From positions 12,522-76,521 of the forward strand of contig CAYPSO010000006.1 in NCBI GenBank assembly GCA_964413275.1: a stretch of 64,000 nucleotides of DNA. The letters are read 5' to 3'. The stretch is from JAABRE01 sp964413275. GTDB taxonomy: Bacteria; Cyanobacteriota; Cyanobacteriia; Cyanobacteriales; JAABRE01. Numbering within the stretch: position 1 is the first letter of the stretch; each line of letters begins with the position of its first letter. Position numbers and translations under genes: made by a program. The notes beneath the pieces are model-generated. The model did not search any database. It was not told where the DNA came from and worked only from the letters and a program-made list of their open reading frames with translations. Shown here one piece after another: positions 8,306-16,999 of this stretch.

Positions 8306-8370
8306 ATAAACTATCACGCATTTAAGTTACTGACTACTGACTACTTAGCCCTAACCAGCCAACTGCTTGG

Positions 8371-8411
8371 TGCGGCTGATTTTCTGAGGAGACCTCAGAA
8401 GTCGCCGCATC
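8371..8411. repeat. Strong two-tier hairpin between purM and rpmI
   Basis: Outer arms GCGGC/GCCGC enclose an inner stem with CTGAGG/CCTCAG (plus three further pairs) around an AGA loop. A short T-run follows at about 8415-8420, so it could act as a purM terminator. It is flanked by direct copies of AGCCCTAA (about 8348 and 8425). A related sequence without the hairpin occurs near 52264, so it may instead be a small inserted element. Confidence 0.5.
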
Positions 8412-8440
8412 CGCTTTTTTAGCAAGCCCTAATTATTTTT

Positions 8441-8470
8441 TTGCACAATAGGAAGCGATCGCAGTATAAT
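8441..8470 (+). promoter_or_regulatory. Predicted sigma-70-type promoter of rpmI-rplT
   Basis: TTGCAC (8441-8446), an 18-base spacer that contains a HIP1 octamer, then a perfect TATAAT (8465-8470). The rpmI start codon is 30 bases downstream, leaving a short leader. Confidence 0.65.
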
Positions 8471-8499
8471 AATAAATTGTGTCGAATTAATCTAGGTTT

Positions 8500-8697
8500 A
8501 TGCCCAAATTAAAAACCAAAAAATCTGCCGCCAAGCGTTTTCGTGTTACTGGTAGCGGCAAAGTCTTACGTCGTAAGGCTTTTAAAAATCACATGTTACA
8601 GCACAAAAGTTCTAAGCGCAAACGCAATCTTTCCCATTTAACACCAGTATGTGAAAAAGAAGTGGAAAGTGTGCGCTTAATGATGCCATATATGTAG
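8500..8697 (+). CDS. rpmI: 50S ribosomal protein bL35
   Basis: 65-residue, very basic ribosomal protein of the large subunit. The start MPKLKTKKSAAKRF and the segment GSGKVLRRKAFKNHM are characteristic of bL35. It is followed after 32 bp by rplT in the conserved rpmI-rplT pair. infC, often upstream in other bacteria, is not here; purM is the upstream neighbour. Confidence 0.98.
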   Translation: MPKLKTKKSAAKRFRVTGSGKVLRRKAFKNHMLQHKSSKRKRNLSHLTPVCEKEVESVRLMMPYM

Positions 8698-8729
8698 AAA
8701 AAAAATTAAATTAGAATTAGAAATTAACT

Positions 8730-9083
8730 ATGACTAGGGTAAAAAGAGGCAACGTTGCTCGTAAACGTCGTAAAAAAATTCTCAAATTAGCCAAAGGTTT
8801 TCGTGGATCTCATTCTAAGCTATTTCGTACAGCCAACCAACAGGTAATGAAGGCGTTACGGAATGCTTATCGAGATCGTCGTAAGAAAAAGCGTGATTTC
8901 CGTCGTCTGTGGATTACTCGTATTAATGCTGCTGCTAGACAAAATGGTATTAGTTACAGCAAATTAACTGGCTTACTCAAAAAAGCGAACATAGAACTTA
9001 ATCGTAAAATGTTAGCTCAGTTGGCAGTTTTAGATAACGAAGCATTTGCAAAAGTCGTTGAAATGGCTAAACAAGCTCAATAA
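8730..9083 (+). CDS. rplT: 50S ribosomal protein bL20
   Basis: 117-residue basic ribosomal protein that binds 23S rRNA early in large-subunit assembly. It shows TRVKRGNVARKRRKK at the start, AKGFRGSHSKLFRTA, and the conserved ARQNGISYSKL segment. Length is normal. It is co-transcribed with rpmI, and an intrinsic terminator follows at 9101. Confidence 0.98.
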   Translation: MTRVKRGNVARKRRKKILKLAKGFRGSHSKLFRTANQQVMKALRNAYRDRRKKKRDFRRLWITRINAAARQNGISYSKLTGLLKKANIELNRKMLAQLAVLDNEAFAKVVEMAKQAQ

Positions 9084-9100
9084 AAAGATTAACATTGAGA

Positions 9101-9123
9101 AACCTGCATCGGCAGGTTTTGTT
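9101..9123 (+). terminator. Intrinsic terminator after rplT
   Basis: AACCTGC and GCAGGTT pair around an ATCG loop and run into TTTTG. It lies 18 bp after the rplT stop and just before the next gene's ribosome binding site. Confidence 0.75.
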
Positions 9124-9140
9124 GTCTTGGGGAGGGAGTT

Positions 9141-9910
9141 ATGTTCAAAAAAAAGTAACTTGGCTAAGTTTAGCTATTATGCTCTTAGCCCTACCAAATC
9201 TGGCTTATGCTGCTCCCTTAGCCGAAATTCAAAAGCGGGGCAAACTAATTGTCGCAGTTAAAGATAATCTGCAACCCTTGGGCTTTAAAGATGAGCAGGG
9301 AAATTTACAAGGATTAGAAATTGATATTGCTAGACGTTTAGCTCAGGAAATATTAGGGGATTCTCAAGCCGTTGTTTTTGTGCCTGTCAGTAATCAAGAT
9401 CGTTTGCGGGTAGTTTTAGAAGGTGAAGTCGATCTTACCATTGGTTCGGTAACTCAAACTGCATCTCGCTCTCGTATAGTTGACTTTAGCCCTTATTACT
9501 ATTTGAATGGTACTAGTTTAATTACTAAAAATCCCACTTTCGAGAAAATAAATAGATCATCTCAACTAAAAATCGCTATTCTTAATAATTCTGATACCAT
9601 TGGCAGTATCAAAAATGCTTTACCTAATGCTCAACTGATTGGGGTAAATTCCTATCAAGAAGCTTACAAATTATTAGAAACTAATTTAGTTGATACTTTC
9701 GCCGCAGATAAAACTATTTTAACGGGTTGGGTACAAGAATATCCTCAGTATAGAATATTATCTCAAACTTTCTCGGCTGAACCCATTTGTGTTGTGATGC
9801 CTAGAGGATTACAATATCTCGATTTGCGTAATTTAGTTAATCAGGCCATCGTCGAGTGGCGCATTAATTGGCTACCAGAAAGGATAAAATATTGGGGATT
9901 AGATAATTAA
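9141..9910 (+). CDS. ABC-type amino-acid/solute-binding protein (family 3), start region shifted by one base
   Basis: Periplasmic binding protein of the bacterial extracellular solute-binding family 3 (SBP_bac_3). After the signal peptide, RGKLIVAVKDNLQPLGFKDEQG is followed by LQGLEIDIARRLA and SRSRIVDFSPYYY, the classic domain pattern, to about 256 residues. No permease or ATPase gene adjoins, so its transporter partner is elsewhere. The start is odd. A good Shine-Dalgarno (GGAGGGAG) and ATG at 9141 are followed by eight A and then a stop out of frame. One additional A would read MFKKKVTWLSLAIMLLALP..., an ideal signal peptide. An upstream in-frame TTG at 9095 overlaps the rplT terminator and is unlikely to be the start. 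Confidence 0.8.
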
Positions 9911-9953
9911 CAACTCAATTAGTAATTAAAAGTCAAACAACAAAGCATAGATT

Positions 9954-10481
9954 ATGAAAGAATTTTTGCCATTAATTTATCTTAGTGTTTTAATCATTTT
10001 ATTAGTCGGTACATCTGTATTTATTATCCGACAAGTTCTTAAGACTCGTCGCATCGAGAGTGAATTTAATCGTTTACAAAAAAAACTTAAACAGAACAAA
10101 GGTACAGGTAAAGAATATTATGAATTAGGTAGTTTATATCTAGATAAGAAACTATTTGTCCAATCTCTGGGTTTATTTGAAAAAGCTTTAAAAGCGGAGA
10201 AGAAAATTGAACCACAAAATCAAGCACTCATTCATAATGCTATGGGCTATGCTTATTTCGCTCAAGAACAATATGATATTGCTATTCGCCAATATAAAGA
10301 AGCTTTAAAATTATATCCAGAATATGTGACTGCTCTTAATAATTTGGCTGATGTCTATGAGAAAAAACAGTTAATCAGTAAAGCATTGGAAACTTACGAA
10401 GTAGCTTTAAAATATGAACCAAATAACACTACAGCTAAACAACGTTCAGAATCTTTGCGTAAACGATTAGTATCTTCCTGA
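9954..10481 (+). CDS. Membrane-anchored TPR protein
   Basis: 175 aa. One N-terminal transmembrane helix (about residues 6-27) is followed by a basic stretch. Tetratricopeptide repeats from about residue 52 include YYELGSLYLDKKLFVQSLGLFEKAL, a second at about 90 (NAMGYAYFAQEQYDIAIRQY) and a third at about 125 (LNNLADVYEKKQLISKALETY). It is probably a cytoplasmic or thylakoid-facing scaffold for protein contacts. It starts 43 bp after the solute-binding gene on the same strand. The partner is unknown. Confidence 0.8.
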   Translation: MKEFLPLIYLSVLIILLVGTSVFIIRQVLKTRRIESEFNRLQKKLKQNKGTGKEYYELGSLYLDKKLFVQSLGLFEKALKAEKKIEPQNQALIHNAMGYAYFAQEQYDIAIRQYKEALKLYPEYVTALNNLADVYEKKQLISKALETYEVALKYEPNNTTAKQRSESLRKRLVSS

Positions 10482-10495
10482 CATCTCCTTGGTTA

Positions 10496-10631
10496 GGGAC
10501 TTGCGGTTAAATAAAGTACCATTTAAAGTAGGGTGGGCAAAACCGACAGATCGAGTTTACCCGAAATTCTCAAAGCATATTTTGCCCACCAAAAAATATA
10601 TAAACTGGTATATTATTTGTTTGCTAATCCC
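10496..10631. mobile_element. MITE-like element, copy 1
   Basis: Begins GGGACTTGCGGTTAAATAA and ends GCTAATCCC. The ends are imperfect inverted repeats over about 28 bp (GGGACTTGCGG...TACCA against GGGATTAGCAA...TACCA). It is flanked by a 3-bp direct repeat TTA/TTA (10493-10495, 10632-10634) and is nearly identical to 63318-63452. Inside is a GGTGGGCAAAA...TTTTGCCCACC inverted repeat. There is no coding capacity, so it would be moved in trans. Confidence 0.8.
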
Positions 10632-10634
10632 TTA

Positions 10635-11096
10635 CTACGATAATTGGGAGTATAGAAGTTAGTGAATCATTGGGTATTAATTATTAACTCCTAAACTTCG
10701 TCAAACTCCAATTCAGTAAATTTACTAATGATTGAAAAAATCAACCTAAAATAAAAATTTATTAAAATATAAGTAAAGTGTTACTTAGTTTACAGTTTTT
10801 TTATTTTTTTCTATTATTAGATAATGCCTAAAACTTATTTTTATAGTATTTAGGCTTGATCCCCTACCTTTTTACCATTTTATAGCTGTTTTTCCTATTT
10901 TTTTTGTTCTTCTTTAAATTGTTCTTTTTGAGTTACTTTGTTGAGAAATGTAACACAATAATAAAGAAAATATAAAGACCTGAATATAGCCGGGGATCGT
11001 TAAAACATATATGTAATCTATACTATAACCCATAATTTAAGTATTTACCCGTAGTGCAAAATATAGATATTACATTAAAAGTATCCTTAAATCAAT
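10635..11096. other. AT-rich intergenic leader upstream of the small cysteine protein
   Basis: About 460 bp with long A/T tracts. A TATACT-like -10 lies near 11020, leaving a leader of about 75 nt. No gene or recognisable RNA is seen. Confidence 0.4.
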
Positions 11097-11366
11097 ATGA
11101 GAACAGCAAATTTTTTAACTTCTTCTTGTCGATATTGTCGGCATTATCAACCTGAAGGAAGACGGGGTGGTATGTGTAGTCAGTTAGGAGTGGAAGTTCA
11201 GGCTGGTTGGAAAGCTTGTAGTTTAGCAATTCCACCTTTCACAAGTTCACAGAAGAGAAGGGAAGAAATAGTGTTGTTAGAAAACTCTCTTTCTTTAAAT
11301 ATGGCGAAAGATTGTTCTGAATTAGAAAATTGTGAAAAACAAACCTTAACTGTCGTTGAAAAATAA
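11097..11366 (+). CDS. Small cysteine-containing protein of unknown function
   Basis: 89 aa, conserved-looking but without a function I recognise. The N-terminal half carries a cysteine pattern CRYC-x12-GMC-x14-ACSLAIPPF that could bind a metal or form disulfides. The C-terminal half is acidic and variable. No signal peptide or membrane segment. It is monocistronic with a long AT-rich upstream region and a strong bidirectional terminator downstream. Confidence 0.65.
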   Translation: MRTANFLTSSCRYCRHYQPEGRRGGMCSQLGVEVQAGWKACSLAIPPFTSSQKRREEIVLLENSLSLNMAKDCSELENCEKQTLTVVEK

Positions 11367-11430
11367 TTAACTTAAAATTGTCAAAACTTTTTTTAAAATT
11401 TACTATAAAACTCTTTTTTTCCGATAAAAC

Positions 11431-11470
11431 AAAAGCGATTAGATATGGTCTAATCGCTTTTGTTTTTTTT
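11431..11470. terminator. Bidirectional intrinsic terminator
   Basis: AAAAGCGATTAGA and TCTAATCGCTTTT form a perfect 13-bp stem with a four-base loop (TATG), followed by a T-run to 11470. It serves the plus-strand gene ending at 11366. The A-rich left flank allows it to serve the convergent minus-strand gene ending at 11469 too. Confidence 0.88.
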
Positions 11471-12773
11471 ACTGAAAATATTGCACTCGATAAACTCTAC
11501 CATTAGCTTCTTCGGTGAATAACAAACTACCATCTGGTAAAACTAATAAACCAACTGGCCTTCCCCAAGTTGAAGGAATAGAAGCATCGACTAAAAAACC
11601 GGTCAAAAAGTCTTCATAATATCCTTTTGGTTGACCATTTTCATCAAAAGGAATAAAAACTAATTTATATCCCGTACCCGTATTACGATTCCAAGAACCA
11701 CGAAAAGCAACAAAAGCACCATGATGATATTTTTCTGGAAAAGTTTGCCCATCGTAAAATTGCAATCCTAATGCGGCTGAATGGGCTTGGAATAATACAT
11801 CAGGGGTAAGGGTTTGACTAGCTAATTGAGGGTTAGTGCTTTTTTCATCCCTTATCTGACGAGGATCTAATAATTGTGGTTTTAAATAAGCATAAGGCCA
11901 ACCAAAAAATTCTCTTTTCTGTACGCGGGTAAAATAATCGGGGACTAAATCATCTCCTAAACCGTCTCTTTCATTGACAGTGGTGTATAGTTCCTTGGTT
12001 AAAGGATGAAAATCTAAGCCAACGGGATTACGTAATCCTGAAGCGAAGGTTTCTTGTTCGCCACCATCTAGATTCATGATTTGAATAGAAGCACGGGGTA
12101 ATTCTTCTTCATCTACATTAGAACGAGAACCAATGGAAACATAAAGCTTTTGTCCATCTGGTGCCACAATAACATTACGAGTCCAATGTTGACGATAACC
12201 GCCTCCCGGAAGTGGGGAAATTAATGTGCCTTCTCCTTGCAACTGAGCTTGACCTTTTTGATAGTCATAACGTCGCACTCCATTATGATTGCCTAGGAAA
12301 AAATAATTTTCGGTAAAAGCCATGCCAAAAGGAATATCTAAACCATTATTTGCATCAGCAAAAATAGAACGATTATCGGCTATACCATCATTATTGGTGT
12401 CTTTTAGTAAGGTAATACGATTTTGTCGAGTTTCGGTAACTAAAACTTCACCATTTGGAGTTAAAGCTAACCAACGAGGATGATCTAAATTGTCAGCAAA
12501 AATACTAACTTGAAAGCCTTGAGGTACTTTTAATTGAGGGTTATTTGGTATGGGAATGACTTGTGGAGATTTTGAGGCGCTATCACTAGCATAGGGTGGA
12601 GGTAATTTGTCCAATTCAATTTTAATTGGTTGAGGGGTCAATGTCTCAGTAGTAATTGGCTCAGATGATGTGGATTGAGTTGGTATTTGAGATTGAGATT
12701 GATTTCCTTGGGTGGATAAATTACAAGATGCGGTAATAAGAAGTATTAGTGCGGTTAAATGAGTAAATTTCAT
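11469..12773 (-). CDS. PQQ-dependent sugar (sorbosone-type) dehydrogenase family lipoprotein
   Basis: 434 aa from the preferred ATG at 12773, which gives a clean lipoprotein signal MKFTHLTALILLITASC; an in-frame start 24 bases upstream would add eight unneeded residues. A Ser/Thr/Gln-rich linker is followed by a six-bladed beta-propeller of the soluble glucose/sorbosone dehydrogenase type. Propeller landmarks are HPRWLALTPNGEVLVTET, IPFGMAF, HWTRNVIVAPDGQKLYVSIGS and SGLRNPVGLDFHP. Probably periplasmic and membrane-tethered. Whether this cyanobacterium supplies PQQ, and what the substrate is, cannot be told from the sequence. Confidence 0.85.
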   Translation of the reverse strand: MKFTHLTALILLITASCNLSTQGNQSQSQIPTQSTSSEPITTETLTPQPIKIELDKLPPPYASDSASKSPQVIPIPNNPQLKVPQGFQVSIFADNLDHPRWLALTPNGEVLVTETRQNRITLLKDTNNDGIADNRSIFADANNGLDIPFGMAFTENYFFLGNHNGVRRYDYQKGQAQLQGEGTLISPLPGGGYRQHWTRNVIVAPDGQKLYVSIGSRSNVDEEELPRASIQIMNLDGGEQETFASGLRNPVGLDFHPLTKELYTTVNERDGLGDDLVPDYFTRVQKREFFGWPYAYLKPQLLDPRQIRDEKSTNPQLASQTLTPDVLFQAHSAALGLQFYDGQTFPEKYHHGAFVAFRGSWNRNTGTGYKLVFIPFDENGQPKGYYEDFLTGFLVDASIPSTWGRPVGLLVLPDGSLLFTEEANGRVYRVQYFQ

Positions 12774-13001
12774 CTTTTTAGAATAATAACCTGTCACGCA
12801 TTTAAATTAGTAATTGAGAGGTAGGGGCAGATGGGTATTCTGCCCGTACAGTATTCAGAATAAGGGATTTAAACTTTATTTCTTGATAGAGTTATTAAAT
12901 ATTTTTAGACAAAATTAAATCTGTCCACTTTTGACCCATTTCTTTTCATGATAATTTTAAACTAAGAATATAGATGGTTAATTATTTACTTCAAGACAAC
13001 A

Positions 13002-14903
13002 ATGAATACAAAATCTAAAAAATTAATTGATTATAGTGGCATTAATTCTTTGCCAGAAATTTGGGCGATCGCATCTCAAAACTTTAAAGATACAATTGCC
13101 TTATACGATCCCCATAGTAAACCGGAAATTAAAATAACTTTCACTCAATTATACGAACAAATACAAAAATTCGCTGCCGGTTTACAAGCATTAGGAATGC
13201 AACCACATTCCAAAATTGCTTTATTTGCTGATAATAGCCCCCGTTGGTTTATTGCCGATCAAAGCATTATGACCGCAGGTTATGTTAATGCGGTTAGATC
13301 CTCTCAAGCTGAAAAACAAGAGTTATTATATATTTTAGAAGATAGTGATAGCGTTGCTTTGGTTGTAGAAAATCTCAAAACTTTAGAGAAATTACAACCA
13401 GAATTAGATAGCTTTTCTCTTAAATTAATTGTTTTACTTTCTGATGAAAAAATACCAGAAAATAGTTCAGTAAAAATTACTAATTTTAGTGAATTAATTG
13501 CTACTGGAAGTGACAATAATCTCGAATCAATAAAATTAACAAAAAACGATTTAGCGACATTAATATATACTTCTGGGACTACTGGAAAGCCTAAAGGAGT
13601 GATGTTATCTCATGGAAATTTATTACATCAAGTTAATAATTTTGGGGTAATACTACAACCAGAAAAAGGCGATCCTGTTTTGAGTATTTTACCTTCATGG
13701 CATTCCTATGAACGTACTTGTGAATATTTTTTAGTTTCCCAAGGTTGTACCAATATTTATACCAATATTCGCACTGTAAAAAATGATCTCAAAGAGTATA
13801 AACCTATTTATATGGTAGGTGTTCCTCGTTTATGGGAATCGATTTATGAAGGGATTCAAAAACAATTTAGAAGTCAATCAATTTCTAAACAAAAATTAAT
13901 TAACTTTTTCTTTAATATTTCCGAAAAATATATTACGGCTAAAAGAATAGCTCAAGGCTTAAGTTTAGATAGTCTTAATCCTTCTGGTAATGAACGTTTA
14001 TTAGCTAAAATTCAAGCCCGTTTATTACAACCTTTACACAATTTAGGCGAAAAAATTGTTTATAGCAAAATTCGAGAAGCTACTGGAGGTAAAATCAAAG
14101 CTTGGATTAGTGGCGGTGGTTCTTTAGCACGTCATTTAGATAATTTTTATGAAATTGTGAATGTGCCTATTCTCGTCGGTTATGGACTTACAGAAACCTC
14201 ACCAGTTACTAATGTCAGAACTTTAGATCATAATATGCGCTTTACTGCCGGAAAACCCCTCCCAGAAACAGAAATTAGAATTGTTAATCCTGAAACCAGA
14301 GAAACTCTACCCCAAGGACAAATTGGCTTAGTTTTGATTCGAGGCACTCAGGTAATGCAAGGATATTATAAAAAACCAGAAGCAACCGCTAAAGCTATTG
14401 ATTCTCAAGGCTGGTTTGATAGTGGTGATTTGGGTTGGGTAACTCATTCTAACGATTTAGTGTTAACAGGTAGAGCTAAAGATACCATTGTTTTGACCAA
14501 CGGAGAAAATATTGAACCTCAACCCATTGAAGATGCTTGTTTGCGTAGCAGTTATATCGATCAAATTATGTTAGTAGGACAAGATCAGCGATCGCTTGGT
14601 GCTTTAATTGTACCTAATTTAGATGCTTTAGAACTCTGGTCTAGAGAACAAAACATCAACCTGTCAACTGAAACTAACGAGCTTAATAATAATAAAGCAG
14701 TTCAAGGTTTATTCCGTCAAGAACTAAATCGAGAAGTTCAAAATCGCCCCGGATACCGTGCTGACGATCGCATTACGACATTTACCTTAATTTTAGAACC
14801 ATTTTCTCAAGATAATGGCATGATGACTCAAACTATGAAAATCAAGCGTCCTGTTGTCAGTCAACACTATAGAGATATTATAGATCAGATGTTTGAAAAT
14901 TAA
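13002..14903 (+). CDS. aas: Acyl-ACP synthetase / long-chain fatty acid-CoA ligase (AMP-forming)
   Basis: 633-residue adenylate-forming enzyme. Motifs are the P-loop-like IYTSGTTGKPKGVMLSH (about 187-203), SWHSYERTCEY, GYGLTETSPV and WFDSGDLGW, with TGRAKDTIVLTNGENIEP as hinge. Length and the LPSWHSYERT segment match cyanobacterial Aas (Slr1609-like), which reactivates free fatty acids released from membrane lipids onto acyl carrier protein. CoA as acceptor cannot be excluded. It is followed after 14 bp by a YlqD-like coiled-coil gene. Confidence 0.92.
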   Translation: MNTKSKKLIDYSGINSLPEIWAIASQNFKDTIALYDPHSKPEIKITFTQLYEQIQKFAAGLQALGMQPHSKIALFADNSPRWFIADQSIMTAGYVNAVRSSQAEKQELLYILEDSDSVALVVENLKTLEKLQPELDSFSLKLIVLLSDEKIPENSSVKITNFSELIATGSDNNLESIKLTKNDLATLIYTSGTTGKPKGVMLSHGNLLHQVNNFGVILQPEKGDPVLSILPSWHSYERTCEYFLVSQGCTNIYTNIRTVKNDLKEYKPIYMVGVPRLWESIYEGIQKQFRSQSISKQKLINFFFNISEKYITAKRIAQGLSLDSLNPSGNERLLAKIQARLLQPLHNLGEKIVYSKIREATGGKIKAWISGGGSLARHLDNFYEIVNVPILVGYGLTETSPVTNVRTLDHNMRFTAGKPLPETEIRIVNPETRETLPQGQIGLVLIRGTQVMQGYYKKPEATAKAIDSQGWFDSGDLGWVTHSNDLVLTGRAKDTIVLTNGENIEPQPIEDACLRSSYIDQIMLVGQDQRSLGALIVPNLDALELWSREQNINLSTETNELNNNKAVQGLFRQELNREVQNRPGYRADDRITTFTLILEPFSQDNGMMTQTMKIKRPVVSQHYRDIIDQMFEN

Positions 14904-14917
14904 GGACGACTGAATTA

Positions 14918-15361
14918 ATGGATATGAGCAAGTTAGTTTTAAAAAGACCAGTTAATATTAAAGTGATAGTAACTGAGCGTTGGAAAGAAGAAGTACAACA
15001 GCAACTACAAGCCCAAACCAATCAACTTGATGGACAATTACAAAACCTTGATATGCAAGGGCAAAGGGCGATCGCAGAAATCCAAAAACAAAGTATTAAC
15101 CCCCCTGGGCCTCAAGTTACCCAACAAATTGAAAATATTCAAGCTCAAGTAAATCAAAAGAAAAGTGAAATGTTACAACAGAAAAATCAACTATTAACTC
15201 AACTGCAACAAGTACAATCATTGGAAATAGAGCAAGAAGTATCTCAAGGTCAAATGGAAAGCTTTTTTTCCATTGAAAAGGGAGATAATTTAATTCAGAA
15301 ATTAAACTTAGAAATAGTTGTTAAAGATGGAGTAGTGCAGGATATTAGAGGAGAAATTTAA
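14918..15361 (+). CDS. YlqD-like coiled-coil protein
   Basis: 147 aa. An N-terminal strand region (LVLKRPVNIKVIVTERWKEE) is followed by a Gln-rich coiled coil (about 25-105) and a C-terminal segment ending VVKDGVVQDIRGEI. This architecture matches the YlqD family, whose function is unknown. It is 14 bp behind aas and is probably co-transcribed. No signal peptide or membrane helix. The family assignment is from recall of the pattern. Confidence 0.7.
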   Translation: MDMSKLVLKRPVNIKVIVTERWKEEVQQQLQAQTNQLDGQLQNLDMQGQRAIAEIQKQSINPPGPQVTQQIENIQAQVNQKKSEMLQQKNQLLTQLQQVQSLEIEQEVSQGQMESFFSIEKGDNLIQKLNLEIVVKDGVVQDIRGEI

Positions 15362-15413
15362 TTTAATTGAGATATCTATGAGCAATAAATTTTATTAACC
15401 TTTGGCTGACAAT

Positions 15414-15573
15414 AGACCTCTTGCATAAGTAAAAAGTAAATCAATTCTAATACAGAAAACCTGAATTTATCTAACTATTGCCTCTCTTGGTGGACGTTCC
15501 CTTGCGACTATCGTCGTCGCGGGCTTCCACCGCTATTGCCTATTGCCTATTGCCTGACTTCTGCAAGAAGTCT
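15414..15573. mobile_element. Non-coding element with AGACYTCTTGCANAAGT ends and internal hairpin
   Basis: The ends read AGACCTCTTGCATAAGT (from 15414) and, on the other strand, AGACTTCTTGCAGAAGTC (from 15573), an imperfect 17-bp inverted repeat. The interior holds a GC-rich nested hairpin (GGTGGA...TCCACC with CCC-tt-GCGAC and GTCGC-GGG, about 15490-15531). Three tandem TATTGCC heptamers follow at 15534-15554. There is no ORF; it is a probable IS-derived MITE. Confidence 0.6.
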
Positions 15574-15829
15574 AATAAAGGTTAATAATTAGATTAGAGA
15601 TTTTTGGGTTATTTTCCAAGTAAAGACAATAATTAAAGTTATTTTGGGCATAATATCTTTAATTTAATTCTTCTTGGTGCAGGTGAGTTGATCTGAATCT
15701 CCAGAAAAGTTGCCTCATCCATATTTTTTCTGATCCTCAAATCTTTTATTGTTTGTGTGAGGGGAGGAAATCCTTCCCAAGCATAAATGATGGAGGTTTC
15801 TTTTTTTTGCTTACCGAGCCTAATTTATA

Positions 15830-16999
15830 ATGAATATACCCGATTTTTTCGAGCAAGAACCGAATACTTCTTTTAAGCAAATCCTTCATGTGGGAAAACC
15901 TAATATAGGTAACCACAAGCGTTTTTTGAGCCTAGTGGCAGAAATTTTTGAGCGACCTTGGTTTTCTAACAATGGTCAGGTGGTGAGAGAACTAGAGTCT
16001 CATTTAGCAGACTATCTGGATGTTAAACACTGTATCCTAGTCTGTAATGGTACTATTGGACTTTTGATTGCTAATAAAGCCCTTGAATTAAGTGGAGAGG
16101 TTATTGTACCAGCCTTTACCTTTATTGCCACTGTTCATGCTTTACAATGGATGGGACTCAAACCTATTTTTGTTGATATTGATCCCTACACTCATACCCT
16201 TAATGACGCCAAAATAGAATCATTAATTACTCAAAAAACCTCAGCAATTTTAGGAGTTCATCTCTGGGGCAATCCTTGTAATACAAATAAGATTGAGAAA
16301 ATTGCCTATGAGCAAGGACTATCAGTAATCTATGATGCAGCACACGCTTTTGGTTGTCGTTATCAAAATAGGATGATTGGGAATTTTGGTGACTGCGAAG
16401 TGTTTAGCTTTCATGCGACTAAATTTTTTCAAACTTTTGAGGGAGGAGCTATTACAACTAATAATGACCAGTTAGCTCAAAAAATTCGCTTGATGATAAA
16501 TTTTGGTTTTGAAGGTTTAGATCATGTGATTGAGTTAGGTATTAATGGCAAAATGACTGAAGTTCAAGCAGCAATGGGATTAGCCTGTTTTGAAAGTTTA
16601 GATGAAATTATCCAGATAAATCGTCGTAATTATGAAACCTACAGAAATCATCTTGAAGGAATAACAGGAATTCGATTTTTCAACTACGATCAAGTTGAAA
16701 AAACTAACTTTCAATACATTATTTTAGAAATTGAGCCAGAAAAAACCGGAATAACTCGCGATCAACTAATGCAGGTACTTTATGACCAAAATGTTCGCGC
16801 TCGTCGCTATTTCTATCCGGGATGTCATAAATCTGAACCTGATAAAACCCTTTATCCTGAACAGATGAATCATCTTCCCAATACAGATTTAGTCTCTCAG
16901 AGAGTGCTTTGTTTACCCACAGGACAAGGGACATCGGTAAAAGATATTGATCGGGTTTGTCAGATCATTAAACAAGCTTTACAAGGTTCAAAAACATGA
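15830..16999 (+). CDS. DegT/DnrJ/EryC1/StrS-family sugar aminotransferase
   Basis: 389-residue fold-type I PLP enzyme. The internal-aldimine lysine is K198 in SFHATKFF, the PLP-phosphate and ring contacts are NGTIG (about 73-77) and YDAAHAFG with D168/169, and GGAITTN follows the lysine. Members transaminate keto-sugar nucleotides for surface polysaccharides or secondary metabolites. It overlaps the next glycosyltransferase gene by 4 bp. A hairpin with a T-rich tail (about 15755-15810) precedes it. The exact sugar substrate is unknown. Confidence 0.88.
   Translation: MNIPDFFEQEPNTSFKQILHVGKPNIGNHKRFLSLVAEIFERPWFSNNGQVVRELESHLADYLDVKHCILVCNGTIGLLIANKALELSGEVIVPAFTFIATVHALQWMGLKPIFVDIDPYTHTLNDAKIESLITQKTSAILGVHLWGNPCNTNKIEKIAYEQGLSVIYDAAHAFGCRYQNRMIGNFGDCEVFSFHATKFFQTFEGGAITTNNDQLAQKIRLMINFGFEGLDHVIELGINGKMTEVQAAMGLACFESLDEIIQINRRNYETYRNHLEGITGIRFFNYDQVEKTNFQYIILEIEPEKTGITRDQLMQVLYDQNVRARRYFYPGCHKSEPDKTLYPEQMNHLPNTDLVSQRVLCLPTGQGTSVKDIDRVCQIIKQALQGSKT

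Noticed and set aside
9095..9140. TTG at 9095 as start of the solute-binding protein
   Set aside because: It would sit inside the rplT terminator and put an atypical N-terminus before the signal peptide.
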